Assembly: GCF_006538705.1 (NCBI RefSeq)
Contig: NZ_BJLP01000005.1
Span: 27,779 to 91,778, forward strand
Origin: Cellulomonas uda
GTDB lineage: Bacteria > Actinomycetota > Actinomycetes > Actinomycetales > Cellulomonadaceae
Direction: 5' to 3'
DNA: 64,000 nucleotides
Positions 40,891 through 49,602 of this stretch are shown here, in pieces. Below the pieces are notes generated by a model that saw only the letters and a list, made by a program, of their open reading frames with translations, did no database searches and had not been told where the DNA came from. A program made the position numbers and the translations under genes. Each line of letters begins with the position of its first letter. Positions within the stretch are counted from its first letter, which is position 1.

Positions 40891-42480
40891 ATGTTCGAGC
40901 GCGATGGTGTCGAGGCAGGCGGGTCCGCCGACCGCGCCGTCGTGCCACCGAGCTGCCATCCCGACAAGGACGGCGAGGCGCTCCTCGCGACGCTCGAGTC
41001 GGTGGTCGCGCTGCTCGCGGAGGCGAGCGTCCGGTCGCGCGGCGCAGCGACCTGGGCCCCTGGGGTGCGGGCCCGGGTGCTGCGCGTGCTGGACCACGTG
41101 CCGGGTCTCGTCGCGACGCTGCGCTCCCCTGTGCTCGTCGCGCAGCGCGACTCCGCAGCGGCCGTCGGGGGCGAGCGGGCGTTCCTCGACACGCGGGCCC
41201 GGCTCACCGGAACGTCGCGGTTCCACGCGGCGCGTGAGGTCGGCACCGCGCAGGCGCTCGCCGAGCTCGACCAGGTGCGTGAGGCCGTCAGCCGCAACGT
41301 CATGCCCGTGGGCCACGCGGACGTGCTCGCGCGCACGATGCACGACGCGCGCGAGACGGTCGCCGCCGTGCTCCGCGCAGGCCCGACGCAGTCGCAGGTC
41401 GTGGAGCTCGCTCGGGGCACGGAGGTCCGGGAGTTCGCGCGCTCGCTCGCGGCCCTGGTGGCCTCGCACGACCACGACCAGCTCGAGGACGCCCGCTCCG
41501 CCGCGCGGCGCGCGCGGTTCCTGCACGTGACCCACCACCCGGACGGCACGTTCCTCAAGGGGCGGCTCGACCCGGTGAGCGGCGAGATCCTCGCACGCGC
41601 CCTCGACGCGACCGGCCACCGCGAGGACGACGAGCGCACCCGCGAGCAGGCCCGCGCGGACGCCCTGGCCGCTCTCGCCCAGCACGCCCTGCGCTCCGAC
41701 GTCCGCCCGGCGCCCGGCGGTGAGGAGCCCGGCCCGGGGGCCCACGGCGACGGATCCGGCCCGGACGCTCGCGGCGGCGGGCACGGTCCCACCACCCGCG
41801 ACGGGGAGACGGTCCGCGGGACGGCGAGCGCCCCGGTGGCCCAGGTCAGCCTCCTCGTCCCGGCGGCGACCTGGGACGAGGTCCGGCGGCGGCTCGCGCA
41901 CCGCGCAGGACCCGGCGGCCGGGCAACAGGTCCCGACGCGGACGGCTCCGCCACCGGAACCGCACCGCCGCAGTCGGTCCTCCCGGACGTCCCGGTGCCG
42001 GCGGCCACGACCGAGGACGGCACCGTCCTGAGCCGCTCCGAGCTCGCCGCGGCGTTGTGCGACTGCGCGATGACGCGCGTCGTGATGGACGCGCGAGGGC
42101 TGCCGCTGGACGTCGGTCGGACCCGCCGGATGTTCACCCCGGCCCAACGCACCGCGGTGGTCACGCGCGACCGGATGTGCGCGTGGAACGGGTGTGCCGT
42201 CGTGCCGCGGTTCTGCGAGGTCCACCACATGCGCTGGTGGCACCGCGACGGCGGGCGCTCCGATCTCGAGAACGCCGTGCTGCTGTGCAGCCACCATCAC
42301 CACCACGTGCACGAGCAGGACCTGACGGTCGACCGGCGGACCCACCCGCCCGGCGAGGGACCGGCGGGCGAGGTCGGCCCGTCCGCGGGCCTGGCCCCAC
42401 CCGCCCGGTACGAGTTTTGTGAGCGTTCAGGCGAGCCGGTCAACGCACCCGCGTCACGCGACGACCGGGCGCGGACGTGA
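40891..42480 (+). CDS. DUF222 and HNH endonuclease domain protein
   Basis: A 529-residue member of the large actinobacterial DUF222-HNH (13E12-like) family. It has an alpha-helical DUF222 region (about 40-400), interrupted by a Gly/Pro/Asp-rich insert (about 270-310), and a C-terminal HNH module: RDRMCAWNGCAVVPRFCEVHHMRWW...NAVLLCSHHHHHVHEQD, with the Cys pair and His residues of a zinc-HNH nuclease. The role is unknown; members are often present in many copies and are associated with repeats or mobile DNA. The stop codon lies in the first copy of a 29-bp direct repeat. Confidence 0.9.
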   Translation: MFERDGVEAGGSADRAVVPPSCHPDKDGEALLATLESVVALLAEASVRSRGAATWAPGVRARVLRVLDHVPGLVATLRSPVLVAQRDSAAAVGGERAFLDTRARLTGTSRFHAAREVGTAQALAELDQVREAVSRNVMPVGHADVLARTMHDARETVAAVLRAGPTQSQVVELARGTEVREFARSLAALVASHDHDQLEDARSAARRARFLHVTHHPDGTFLKGRLDPVSGEILARALDATGHREDDERTREQARADALAALAQHALRSDVRPAPGGEEPGPGAHGDGSGPDARGGGHGPTTRDGETVRGTASAPVAQVSLLVPAATWDEVRRRLAHRAGPGGRATGPDADGSATGTAPPQSVLPDVPVPAATTEDGTVLSRSELAAALCDCAMTRVVMDARGLPLDVGRTRRMFTPAQRTAVVTRDRMCAWNGCAVVPRFCEVHHMRWWHRDGGRSDLENAVLLCSHHHHHVHEQDLTVDRRTHPPGEGPAGEVGPSAGLAPPARYEFCERSGEPVNAPASRDDRART

Positions 42481-42530
42481 CGCAGGGCCACCGGCCCGGT
42501 AGCGGACGTGACGCCGGGCCACCGGCCCGG
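42471..42530. repeat. 29-bp direct repeat after the HNH gene
   Basis: Positions 42471-42499 and 42502-42530 are identical apart from one base (period 31 bp). Each copy contains GGGCC-N3-GGCCC, a small hairpin. The first copy holds the HNH stop codon. The pair lies between convergent genes and may act in transcription termination. Confidence 0.85.
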
Positions 42531-42581
42531 CCGCGGGCGTCGGACGTCGGGGTCGGCTCGGGAACCCGCGGCGCCGTGGCG

Positions 42582-43382
42582 TCAGCTCGGGTCGGACTCG
42601 GGCCGGGCGTCGAGGGCGTCCTTCCAGCCCTGGGCGTAGGCCTCGGCGCTGCCCTGGCGGAACATGTCCTGCTCCCCCGTGCGCACGAGCACCCGGGCGC
42701 CGGGGCCGTCGTCGTCGAGCACGTGCGCGGCCAGGCCGCGGACGATCGCGAGCGGGCGGCCCGTCGCCTTGCCCTTGACGAGCTCGGCGGCGGCCGCGAC
42801 CTCGTCGGCCACAGCAGTCACGGTCATGGTCAGCGGACGGCCGAACGAGTCGGACTCGCCCCGCAGGTCGTCCAGGACCCGCACGCCCGCGGCGCCGATC
42901 GTGATGTCGGTGACGCCGTCGCGCCACGGCCGCCCGGCGGTGTCGGTCATGAGTACCCCGACCCGCACGCCGAACGCCGCCGCGATCCCGGCGCGCAGCG
43001 TACGGGCGCTCGCGTCGGGGTCGAGGGGCAGCAGCAGGACGGTGCCCTCGGGGGTGTTGCTCGCGTCCACCCCGGCGGCGGCCATGACGAGCCCGAGCCG
43101 GTTCTCGACGATCCGCGTGACACCGGTCGCGTGCTCGCGCGTCGCGACCACCCGCACGGTCTCGGCCGTGATCGCCTGCTCGCGGTCGTCGGCCGCGACG
43201 ACGCGCCCCTCGGCCTTGGAGACGACCTTCGAGGTCAGCACCAGCAGGTCCCCGTCCGCGAGCGCACGGTCGGGGTGGGCGGCGGCGTCGTCGCGCAGGA
43301 GGCCGACGAGCAGGCCGACGAGGTCGTCGCCCGGGACGATCTCCCGCAGGCCCGCGGGAGCCCACACCCGCAGCTCGTCCAT
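42582..43382 (-). CDS. cofE: Coenzyme F420-0:L-glutamate ligase CofE
   Basis: Adds L-glutamate to F420-0 with GTP. The 266-residue protein has the family motifs [14 protein letters not shown] (about 48-61), [17 protein letters not shown] and [23 protein letters not shown]. It is the stand-alone CofE domain, without the C-terminal flavin-binding extension seen in FbiB. The ATG at 43382 is taken as the start (a GTG two codons earlier is possible). It lies 13 bp after the F420-dependent oxidoreductase gene, in the same transcription unit. Confidence 0.93.
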   Translation of the reverse strand: MDELRVWAPAGLREIVPGDDLVGLLVGLLRDDAAAHPDRALADGDLLVLTSKVVSKAEGRVVAADDREQAITAETVRVVATREHATGVTRIVENRLGLVMAAAGVDASNTPEGTVLLLPLDPDASARTLRAGIAAAFGVRVGVLMTDTAGRPWRDGVTDITIGAAGVRVLDDLRGESDSFGRPLTMTVTAVADEVAAAAELVKGKATGRPLAIVRGLAAHVLDDDGPGARVLVRTGEQDMFRQGSAEAYAQGWKDALDARPESDPS

Positions 43383-43395
43383 GGTCACCGCGGGT

Positions 43396-44412
43396 TCACC
43401 GCACCAGCTTCGGCAGCACGTGCTCACCGAACACGTCGATCCACTCGCGCTGGTTGCGGCCCACGTTGTGCAGGTAGATGCGGTCGAAGCCGAGGTCGAC
43501 GTACTTCTGGATCGCCGCGCGGTGCACGTCGGGGTCGGCGGAGATGACCATGCGGCCCTCGAAGTCCTCGGGACGCACGAGCCGCGCCATCTGCTCGAGC
43601 TCGAACGGCGAGCGGATGTCGGCCTTGGGGAACTTCATGCCCCCGTTGGGCCACTCGTGCATCGCGTTGGCGAGCGCCTCCTCGTCGGTCGGTGCCCACG
43701 ACAGGTGCACCTGCAGGACCTTGGGCAGGTCCTCGGGGTTGCGGCCGGACTCGCGCACGCCGTCGTGGAAGCGCGAGAACAGGCCCTCGATCTTCTCGAG
43801 CGGTGCACCGACCGTGATGAGGCCGTCGGCGTGGCGACCCGCGCGCTTGGCGGTGATCGGGCCCGCGGTCGCGACGAGGATCGGCGGGGCCTCCTCGGGC
43901 ATCGTCCACAGCCGCGTGGACTCCATCTTGTAGAACTCGCCGGAGTGCTTGACGTCCTTGCCCGCGAGCGACGCGTTGAACAGCTTCTTGATGATGTCGA
44001 TGGCCTCGAACATGCGGTTGATCCGCTCGGGGGCCTCGGGCCAGTACTGCGCGGTGATGTGCTCGTTGAGCGCCTCGCCGGAGCCCAGGCCCAGCCAGTG
44101 CCGCCCCGGGTACATCGCCGCGAGCGTCGCGCTCGCCTGCGCGACCATCGCGGGGTGCCAGCGGAACGTCGGCGCGGTCACGCCGGGCCCCATGTCGCCG
44201 CTGGTCCGCTCGCCGATCGCCGTGAGCACGTTCCACACGAACGCGGCCTGCCCCTGCGCGGGGACCCACGGCTGGAAGTGGTCCGCGGCCATGACGCCCG
44301 AGAAGCCGTGCTCCTCGGCGTACGCCGACAGCGCGACCGCCTCGGTGGGGTGGAACTGCTCGAGCATCGCCGCGTACCCGACCGTCAGGCCGGACGCCGT
44401 CACACCAGTCAC
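43396..44412 (-). CDS. F420-dependent LLM-class oxidoreductase, G6PDH family
   Basis: A 338-residue TIM-barrel luciferase-like monooxygenase-fold enzyme resembling F420-dependent glucose-6-phosphate dehydrogenase: [46 protein letters not shown] and [20 protein letters not shown]. It belongs to the wider F420_G6P family (TIGR03557-like); whether glucose 6-phosphate is the substrate cannot be read from the sequence. GTG start at 44412. First gene of an operon with cofE, so it is the likely local consumer of imported, glutamylated F420. Confidence 0.9.
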   Translation of the reverse strand: MTGVTASGLTVGYAAMLEQFHPTEAVALSAYAEEHGFSGVMAADHFQPWVPAQGQAAFVWNVLTAIGERTSGDMGPGVTAPTFRWHPAMVAQASATLAAMYPGRHWLGLGSGEALNEHITAQYWPEAPERINRMFEAIDIIKKLFNASLAGKDVKHSGEFYKMESTRLWTMPEEAPPILVATAGPITAKRAGRHADGLITVGAPLEKIEGLFSRFHDGVRESGRNPEDLPKVLQVHLSWAPTDEEALANAMHEWPNGGMKFPKADIRSPFELEQMARLVRPEDFEGRMVISADPDVHRAAIQKYVDLGFDRIYLHNVGRNQREWIDVFGEHVLPKLVR

Positions 44413-44508
44413 GTGGTCGTCCTCGTCTCGCTCGTCGTGGCGCGCGCGTGGCGCGGCCGTACCCGATCGACCTTATGCCGTGCGGCGCGGTGGGCGACTG
44501 AGCGCGGC

Positions 44509-44578
44509 GGTCAGGTGCACGCGGTCAGGTGCACGCGGTCAGGTGCACGCGGTCAGGTGCACGCGGTCAGGTGCGCGC
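44509..44578. repeat. 14-bp minisatellite, five copies
   Basis: GGTCAGGTGCACGC occurs in five direct head-to-tail copies (44509, 44523, 44537, 44551, 44565; the last has one change). The array covers the 3' end of the EamA gene: its stop codon lies in the fifth copy. Each copy contains the palindrome GTGCAC. The 14-bp unit is not a multiple of 3, so copy-number change could alter the C-terminus. Confidence 0.95.
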
Positions 44579-45541
44579 GGGTTCGCGCACCGGCGGCAGC
44601 ACCGGCTCCGGCGTCCCGTCGCGCAGCTCGCCGTCTGACGCGGCGCCGGAGCGGACCAGCGCGACCCCGGTGACGACGAGCGCGGCACCCAGGACCTGGA
44701 TCGCCAGCGGCGCCTCGCCGAGCAGCAGCCACGCCAGGAGCACGGCGAACAGCACCTCCATGAGCGCGAGGAACGACGCGAGCCGCTCCCCGAGCAACCG
44801 CACCGAGACCGCGCTGACGCCGTACGCGAACGCCGTGGGCACGGCGCCGACGACGAGCAGCGGGACGAACCACTCGACCTGCGCCCCGAGCATCGTGACC
44901 TGCACCCGCGGTGCCGCCACGGGCAGGATCCCGACGAGCGCGACGAGCGTCACGGTGAGCGCGCCGACGAGCATCGCCGAGCCCGCCAGGCTCACGGGCG
45001 GCAGGGCGATGGGCCGTGCGGTGAGCGCGAAGTACGCGGCGTTGCCGATGGCCGCGACGCACGCGTAGACGAGCCCGAGCGCGTCGAGCTCGAGCGAGCC
45101 GGTCACGTCGAGCACGAGCACGAGCCCGGCCATCGCGAGCGCGGCACCGGCGAGGGTCGCGCGCGACGGGGTGCGGCGCGTGCGGAACCACGACCAGCCC
45201 AGCAGGAGCAAAGGCCCGGTGTACTCGACGAGCAGCGCGACGGCCACGGGGAGCCGGTCCACGGCAAGGAAGTAGAACGTCGAGGCGCCCGCGACGCCGA
45301 GCAGACCGAGCCCGACGACGGTGCGCCACTCGGCTCGCAGCACGTGCCGGCGCCCCCGCAGGGCCCACGCCGCGGGCCCGGCGAGGAGCAACGCCCCCAG
45401 CCACAGCCGGACCAGGATCGCCGCGCCGGGCGTCCAGCCGGCCGCGAGCAGCGGCTTGACGACCGGCCCGCTCGTGGCGAACGCGAGCGCGGCGACGAGC
45501 CCGGCGACGATCCCCACGCTGCGGGCGCGCGTGCCCTGCAT
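44567..45541 (-). CDS. EamA/DMT-family transporter
   Basis: A 324-residue permease with ten hydrophobic segments and two EamA repeats; the second contains GVSAVSVRLLGERLASFLALMEVLFAVLLAWLLLGE, the classic DMT motif. The exported metabolite is unknown (amino acids and related compounds in known members). The ATG at 45541 has GGGGAGA upstream. The gene ends inside the 14-bp minisatellite. It is divergent from a CGNR-protein gene, a frequent pairing. Confidence 0.92.
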   Translation of the reverse strand: MQGTRARSVGIVAGLVAALAFATSGPVVKPLLAAGWTPGAAILVRLWLGALLLAGPAAWALRGRRHVLRAEWRTVVGLGLLGVAGASTFYFLAVDRLPVAVALLVEYTGPLLLLGWSWFRTRRTPSRATLAGAALAMAGLVLVLDVTGSLELDALGLVYACVAAIGNAAYFALTARPIALPPVSLAGSAMLVGALTVTLVALVGILPVAAPRVQVTMLGAQVEWFVPLLVVGAVPTAFAYGVSAVSVRLLGERLASFLALMEVLFAVLLAWLLLGEAPLAIQVLGAALVVTGVALVRSGAASDGELRDGTPEPVLPPVREPART

Positions 45542-45584
45542 CTGCTCTCCCCGACGTGCCGCCGCCCTGCGCTCCGTGTCAGGG

Positions 45585-45608
45585 GTCACAGGCTCCTATG
45601 CTCGTGAC
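45585..45608. promoter_or_regulatory. Inverted repeat in the divergent eamA/CGNR promoter region
   Basis: GTCAC-N14-GTGAC (45585-45589 and 45604-45608) lies between the two divergent genes, close to TAGGAC (45611-45616), a possible -10 of the CGNR gene. The arms are short, so the call is weak. Confidence 0.3.
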
Positions 45609-45637
45609 AGTAGGACCCGACCTGCTCAGGAGTCAAT

Positions 45638-46186
45638 GTGGTTTTTGCTCGTGACACCGAGGCGAACCTGCGCGCTGCGGTCGAGCTGGTCAACAGCGAC
45701 CGTCGGCGCGACGGCGCGGACGCCCTCGCGCGCGTCGACCAGCTCGACGCGTTCTACCGGCGGTGGGGCTACTCGGTGCGCCACGACGGCGACCTGGCCG
45801 AGCTCGCGCAGGTGCACGACGCGCGCACGCGCCTGGGGCGGCTGTGGGACGTCGACCGCGACGAGGCCGCCGGGCTCGTCAACACGATCCTGCGCGACGC
45901 CGCCGCGGTGCCCTTCCTGACCCGGCACGACGCGCTCGACTGGCACCTGCACGCGACCGTCCCGGACGCCCCGCTCGCGACGGTCATGCTCGTCGAGACC
46001 GCCATGGGCGTGGCCGACGTCGTGCGGTCCGACGAGTACGACCGCCTGCGCCGGTGCGCGGGCGAGGACTGCACCGCCGTGCTCGTGGACCTGTCGCGCA
46101 ACCGCTCCCGCCGGTTCTGCGACGTGAACAACTGCGGCAACCGCGCGCACGTCGCCGCCTACCGAGCCCGCCACACCGCGGACTGA
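45638..46186 (+). CDS. CGNR zinc-finger protein (ABATE domain)
   Basis: A 182-residue protein with an N-terminal ABATE (Ala-rich stress-response regulator) domain and a C-terminal zinc finger RRCAGEDCTAVLVDLSRNRSRRFCDVNNCGNRAHVAAYRAR with the CGNR motif and four Cys. Such proteins are thought to be DNA-binding regulators. CAGGAG precedes the GTG at 45638. It is divergent from, and may regulate, the EamA exporter gene. Confidence 0.92.
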   Translation: MVFARDTEANLRAAVELVNSDRRRDGADALARVDQLDAFYRRWGYSVRHDGDLAELAQVHDARTRLGRLWDVDRDEAAGLVNTILRDAAAVPFLTRHDALDWHLHATVPDAPLATVMLVETAMGVADVVRSDEYDRLRRCAGEDCTAVLVDLSRNRSRRFCDVNNCGNRAHVAAYRARHTAD

Positions 46187-46284
46187 CCGCCGCACGGACC
46201 GACCGTCGAGCGGCAGCGAGCAGCACCCAGCACCGAGCAGCACCGGCCGCGGGACGGCACCGACCGCGGAGCAGCACCGCGGGG
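46187..46284. other. Intergenic, GAGCAGCACC repeats
   Basis: No gene. GAGCAGCACC-type units occur three times between two convergent genes. No clear terminator hairpin is seen. Confidence 0.4.
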
Positions 46285-46962
46285 TCAGCGCGGCAGCGGA
46301 CCACCCACCGCGGGCAGGGCCGCCGGTGTCCCGGCCCAGCGCAGCGCCCCGCCCGCCGGCGGGTCGGTCAGGCAGCCGGCGAGGTCCACCGGCTCGTCGG
46401 GCACGCCGGCACGCACGGCCGCGGGCAGCAGCGCCCGGTCGGACACGTCCTGAGGCGCGGCCGCGACGACCTCGACCGACACCACGGTCGAGCCGTCCGA
46501 CAGCCGCGCGGGCAGCCCGAGCTCGTCGACGACCTCGCCCGTCACGGTCGCCGTGGCGGGCACCCCCTCGTGCACCTCGCGCACGAGGTCGACGCGCACC
46601 GAGTCCTGCCGGCCGGCGCACTGCGCGTACACCGGGACCCACCCGGCCGCCACCGCCCGCCCGACCTCGGCGCCGACCGCGCGCCACGGCTCGTGCGGCG
46701 AGTCGCTGCGCGCCGACGCGCGCGGCCGCGCGTAGCGACCCCCGCCCGGGTCGTCGTCGCTCTCGACGCTCGCGTCCGCGGGCCACCCCTGCGCCCGCAG
46801 CGCGTCGAGCACGTCGTCCCGGCTGAGGTCACGCGCGCACCCCCCGACCGCGGCGAGCACCAGCCCGACGACGAGCCCCACGACCACGGGCCTCCCCGCG
46901 CCCCGAGCCGTGACCCGAGCCAGCACCCGAGGCGTCACCCGAGCCCTCACCCGAGCCCTCAC
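46285..46962 (-). CDS. Lipoprotein of the WXG/papain-like operon (distal)
   Basis: A 225-residue exported lipoprotein: basic N-terminus, hydrophobic core VVVGLVVGLVLAAVGG and lipobox Cys42 (VGGCARD). The soluble part has SRDDVLDALRAQGWPADASV and ends in a VPDEPVDLAGCL block shared with the gene upstream. The GTG at 46962 overlaps the stop of that gene (GTGA). The N-terminal coding region is a 12-bp repeat (RARVRARV). I recognise no family. It is the last gene of the operon and, with its paralogue, could be an immunity or anchoring partner of the secreted protein. Confidence 0.72.
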   Translation of the reverse strand: MRARVRARVTPRVLARVTARGAGRPVVVGLVVGLVLAAVGGCARDLSRDDVLDALRAQGWPADASVESDDDPGGGRYARPRASARSDSPHEPWRAVGAEVGRAVAAGWVPVYAQCAGRQDSVRVDLVREVHEGVPATATVTGEVVDELGLPARLSDGSTVVSVEVVAAAPQDVSDRALLPAAVRAGVPDEPVDLAGCLTDPPAGGALRWAGTPAALPAVGGPLPR

Positions 46963-47603
46963 CGGGCAGCCTCGTCGGCGCCCTGGACGGTCGGCAGCAG
47001 GTCGGTCGGTCCCACGCTCGCTCCCCCTGCGCCACCGAGGCAGGCCAACGCGTCGAACGCGACCGGCTCGTCGGGCACCTCGACGCGCGCGCGGTTCGTG
47101 TGGTGCGGCGCGTACGCCGCGACGAGCACGCGGCGCGGCAGCACGCGCGTCGCACCGTCCTCGACGCCCGACTGGTCCTGCTCCACGCGCACCTCGCCCA
47201 CCGCCGCGGCCCCGTCGGCCAGCACCCGTACCAGCTCGACCGTCACGGGCCACCCGGAGTCCGTGCCCGAGCCGTCCCCGCAGCGTGCCGCGGCGACGAC
47301 CCAGCCCTCACGCGCCGCGGCGGACGTCTGGGCCGTCAGCACCTGCCCGACGGTCCCGGTGGCCGTGCGCGTCCCGCGCGCCGCGCCGGGCTCGAACTGG
47401 CGGTCCGTGCCGAACGCGTACCGCCCGACCGTCAGCGCGGTCGCCGCGAGCCAGGGGTCGGCGGCGAGGTCCTGGAAGCGCTCGACGTCGACGCGCGTCG
47501 TCTGGTCCTCGGGGACGGGCGGCGTGCACGCGGCGAGCGCGCACGCGGCGACTGCGACGGCCGACACCCCGGCGAGCGCGCCCCGCGCGGTGCGGCCGGT
47601 CAC
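46959..47603 (-). CDS. Lipoprotein of the WXG/papain-like operon (proximal)
   Basis: A 214-residue lipoprotein with signal peptide GALAGVSAVAVAACALAAC (lipobox ALAAC). The mature part begins TPPVPEDQTTRVDVERFQDLA and ends VEVPDEPVAFDALACLGG, closely resembling the end of the next lipoprotein. The GTG at 47603 overlaps the stop of the papain-like gene (GTGA), and its own stop overlaps the next start. No known family. Confidence 0.75.
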   Translation of the reverse strand: MTGRTARGALAGVSAVAVAACALAACTPPVPEDQTTRVDVERFQDLAADPWLAATALTVGRYAFGTDRQFEPGAARGTRTATGTVGQVLTAQTSAAAREGWVVAAARCGDGSGTDSGWPVTVELVRVLADGAAAVGEVRVEQDQSGVEDGATRVLPRRVLVAAYAPHHTNRARVEVPDEPVAFDALACLGGAGGASVGPTDLLPTVQGADEAAR

Positions 47604-49138
47604 GGCGTGACGACGGCCCACGGCTTGGGCCACCCGCCCACCGAGAACTCGCCGTGGACGAACTGCTCCTGCGTGACGACCACACGCTCGCCGTGCCCGG
47701 GCTCGTAGAGCTCGATCGACCCGTCGGCGTGCGCGTACACGAGCACGACGTGCCGCGGGGCGGTCTCGTCGCCGACGTAGAGGATGGCCGGGTCGCCCCG
47801 GTCGGTGGACTCGACCAGCGAGCGGTAGGCGTCCTGCTTGTCGTCGGGCGAGGCCGGGTCGACCATGTCGACCCGGTAGCGCACGCCGTCCGGCGCCAGC
47901 GCGTCGAGCTCCTCGGCGGCGGCCCACGGCGAGGTCCCGAGCGCGGGGATCCACGGCATGGAGACGTTGCCGGGCCGCCACCCGCCGTCGGGGTCCTTGC
48001 GCGGGTCGTCGGTGCGGCGCTTCATCTCGGTCTCGAGCTCGGTGAACCGGTCGGCGGGTGTGCGGGCCGGGTCGTCGGCGTGGCCCGTGGTCGCGTCGTA
48101 GCCGGTGAGCACACGCAGCGCGAGGGCGGGGTCGCGCAGCATGCTGGCGTAGACGAGCGACGACGAGCCGCAGGTCGTGCCAGTCGTCTGCGTGAACGGG
48201 CCGTCGCGCCGCAGCGCGGACCGCGGGTCGAGGAGCGCGTCGGGGTCCGCCGCGCGGTTGATCCGTTCGGCGAACCGCCGCAGCGTGGCGAGAGGGTGTC
48301 CAGCCGCGAGCGCGGCAAGCAGCCAGGCGCGGTGCCGCTCGGACGCCGCACCGGTCATGAGCGCGTCGAACGCGGCACGGTCCTGCGGGGACAGCGCGTC
48401 GTACGCGGCCCGCGCGCGCTCGAGCACGCCGTCGACGAGCGGGGGCCGGCCCGAGCCGGTGCCGTGCTGGCCGAGGACGTCGAGCGCGCGCATGCCGGGC
48501 GCCGCTCCGTCGGGGAACGGCATCGCGGCCTCGACCGCGGCGAGCTCGCTCGCGCACGCCTGCGCCGCCGCCCCCGCGTCGCGCCACGACTCGAGCGCGG
48601 CGGTCAGCGCGTCACGCAGGTGCCGCACGACGTCGTCGAGCTGGTCCAGCTCGCCCGGGTGGCGCGGGATGTCGTCGCGTGCGCGGCGCAGCGAGGCCGC
48701 GACGTCACCGTGCCTGCGCTGCGCGCGGGCGAGCGCGTCCGCGTGCTCCTCGAGCGCGACGGCGGCTCGTCGGGCACCGGCGGCCGCATCGGTGAGCCGA
48801 CGGTCCAGCTCGAGCGCCGTCGCGTCGAACGCGCGCGCGGCGGTGCCGGTCCAGACGGTGCGTCGGTGCGCCCGGTCGGTGTCCACCTTGTCGGTCGTCG
48901 CCGTCAGCCCGCGCGCGAGCGCCGACCAGGCCTGTGCGGCGCGCCGGCTCGCCGCGGGGTCTCCCGGCGGCGGTTGCGTGGCGACGGTGCGGACCCGGTC
49001 GACGAGCCGACCCGCGGCGCGGACGTTCTCGACGATGTCCAGCGGGTTCAGCGAGAACCCCGCCTCGTCGAGCGAGTCGAGGCCGCGCCACAGCGACTGG
49101 ACGACCTCGTCGAAGTCGACGTCCACGACCCCGCTCAC
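47600..49138 (-). CDS. WXG-domain protein with C-terminal papain-like cysteine peptidase domain
   Basis: A 512-residue protein. The N-terminal half is alpha-helical and holds a WXG motif at about 94-102 (TVWTGTAARAFD), as in ESX/type VII secreted proteins. The C-terminal part has GTTCGSSSLVYASML (candidate catalytic Cys, about residue 338), PRHVVLVYAHADGSIELYEPG (candidate catalytic His and Asn/Asp site) near the end, in the order Cys-His of papain-like folds. The function is inferred only from these residues: a secreted peptidase, transglutaminase or toxin. The GTG at 49138 overlaps the stop of the small WXG-like gene (GTGA). Confidence 0.75.
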   Translation of the reverse strand: MSGVVDVDFDEVVQSLWRGLDSLDEAGFSLNPLDIVENVRAAGRLVDRVRTVATQPPPGDPAASRRAAQAWSALARGLTATTDKVDTDRAHRRTVWTGTAARAFDATALELDRRLTDAAAGARRAAVALEEHADALARAQRRHGDVAASLRRARDDIPRHPGELDQLDDVVRHLRDALTAALESWRDAGAAAQACASELAAVEAAMPFPDGAAPGMRALDVLGQHGTGSGRPPLVDGVLERARAAYDALSPQDRAAFDALMTGAASERHRAWLLAALAAGHPLATLRRFAERINRAADPDALLDPRSALRRDGPFTQTTGTTCGSSSLVYASMLRDPALALRVLTGYDATTGHADDPARTPADRFTELETEMKRRTDDPRKDPDGGWRPGNVSMPWIPALGTSPWAAAEELDALAPDGVRYRVDMVDPASPDDKQDAYRSLVESTDRGDPAILYVGDETAPRHVVLVYAHADGSIELYEPGHGERVVVTQEQFVHGEFSVGGWPKPWAVVTP

Positions 49139-49425
49139 GGCTGGACCCCGCGGAACGTGGCGGCCGTCCGCTCGTCGCCGTCCGTCGTGGCGCGCACGCA
49201 CGCGTCGAGCTCGGTCCCGACCTCGACCAGCGCGGCGGCGGCGACCCGCAGCCCCTCGGTCCAGCGGTGCACGGCGCGCTCGTGGGCGCGCGCGACCGGC
49301 ACGACGGCCTCGGCGGTCGCGGCCGCGTGCGCGTCGCGCACCCGGCCGAGCTCCATGCCGGACGCGCGGAAGCGCACCGCCATCGCCCCGACGGCGGCCG
49401 GCTGCAGCTCGACGTCGTCGCTCAC
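49135..49425 (-). CDS. Small WXG100-like protein (partner of the WXG/papain-like protein)
   Basis: A 96-residue acidic helical protein of the size of ESAT-6/WXG100 proteins. A Trp lies in RAVHRWTEGLRVAAAALVEVG, but the classical WxG is replaced by WTE. It is the first gene of a four-gene operon with GTGA overlaps. GGGGGA precedes the GTG at 49425. The size, helix content and position point to a secreted partner or chaperone of the large WXG protein; no ESX ATPase is in the window. Confidence 0.68.
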   Translation of the reverse strand: MSDDVELQPAAVGAMAVRFRASGMELGRVRDAHAAATAEAVVPVARAHERAVHRWTEGLRVAAAALVEVGTELDACVRATTDGDERTAATFRGVQP

Positions 49426-49602
49426 TCCCCCACCCTTCGTCGGACACCCCGTCGTGGATCGACCCGAGTCATCGTGGCAGACGAGCCGCCTGCCCGGAAC
49501 CGGGGCGGTCGGTCCGTCGAACGCCCCCCCGTCGAACGCCCTCGCGGGGCGGTGCCGGCGTGGCACGATCGGCCGACGGCTCACCCGCGCAGAAGGAGCG
49601 AC

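Noticed and set aside
40891..42480. Homing endonuclease or prophage nuclease
   Set aside because: The DUF222-HNH form is a common chromosomal actinobacterial family, and no phage or intein features are adjacent.
44509..44578. CRISPR array
   Set aside because: The five 14-bp units are head to tail without spacers, and no cas genes are present in the window.
46285..49425. Complete type VII secretion locus
   Set aside because: No EccC-type ATPase, EccD-like membrane channel or mycosin is encoded within the window; only candidate substrates and lipoproteins are seen.
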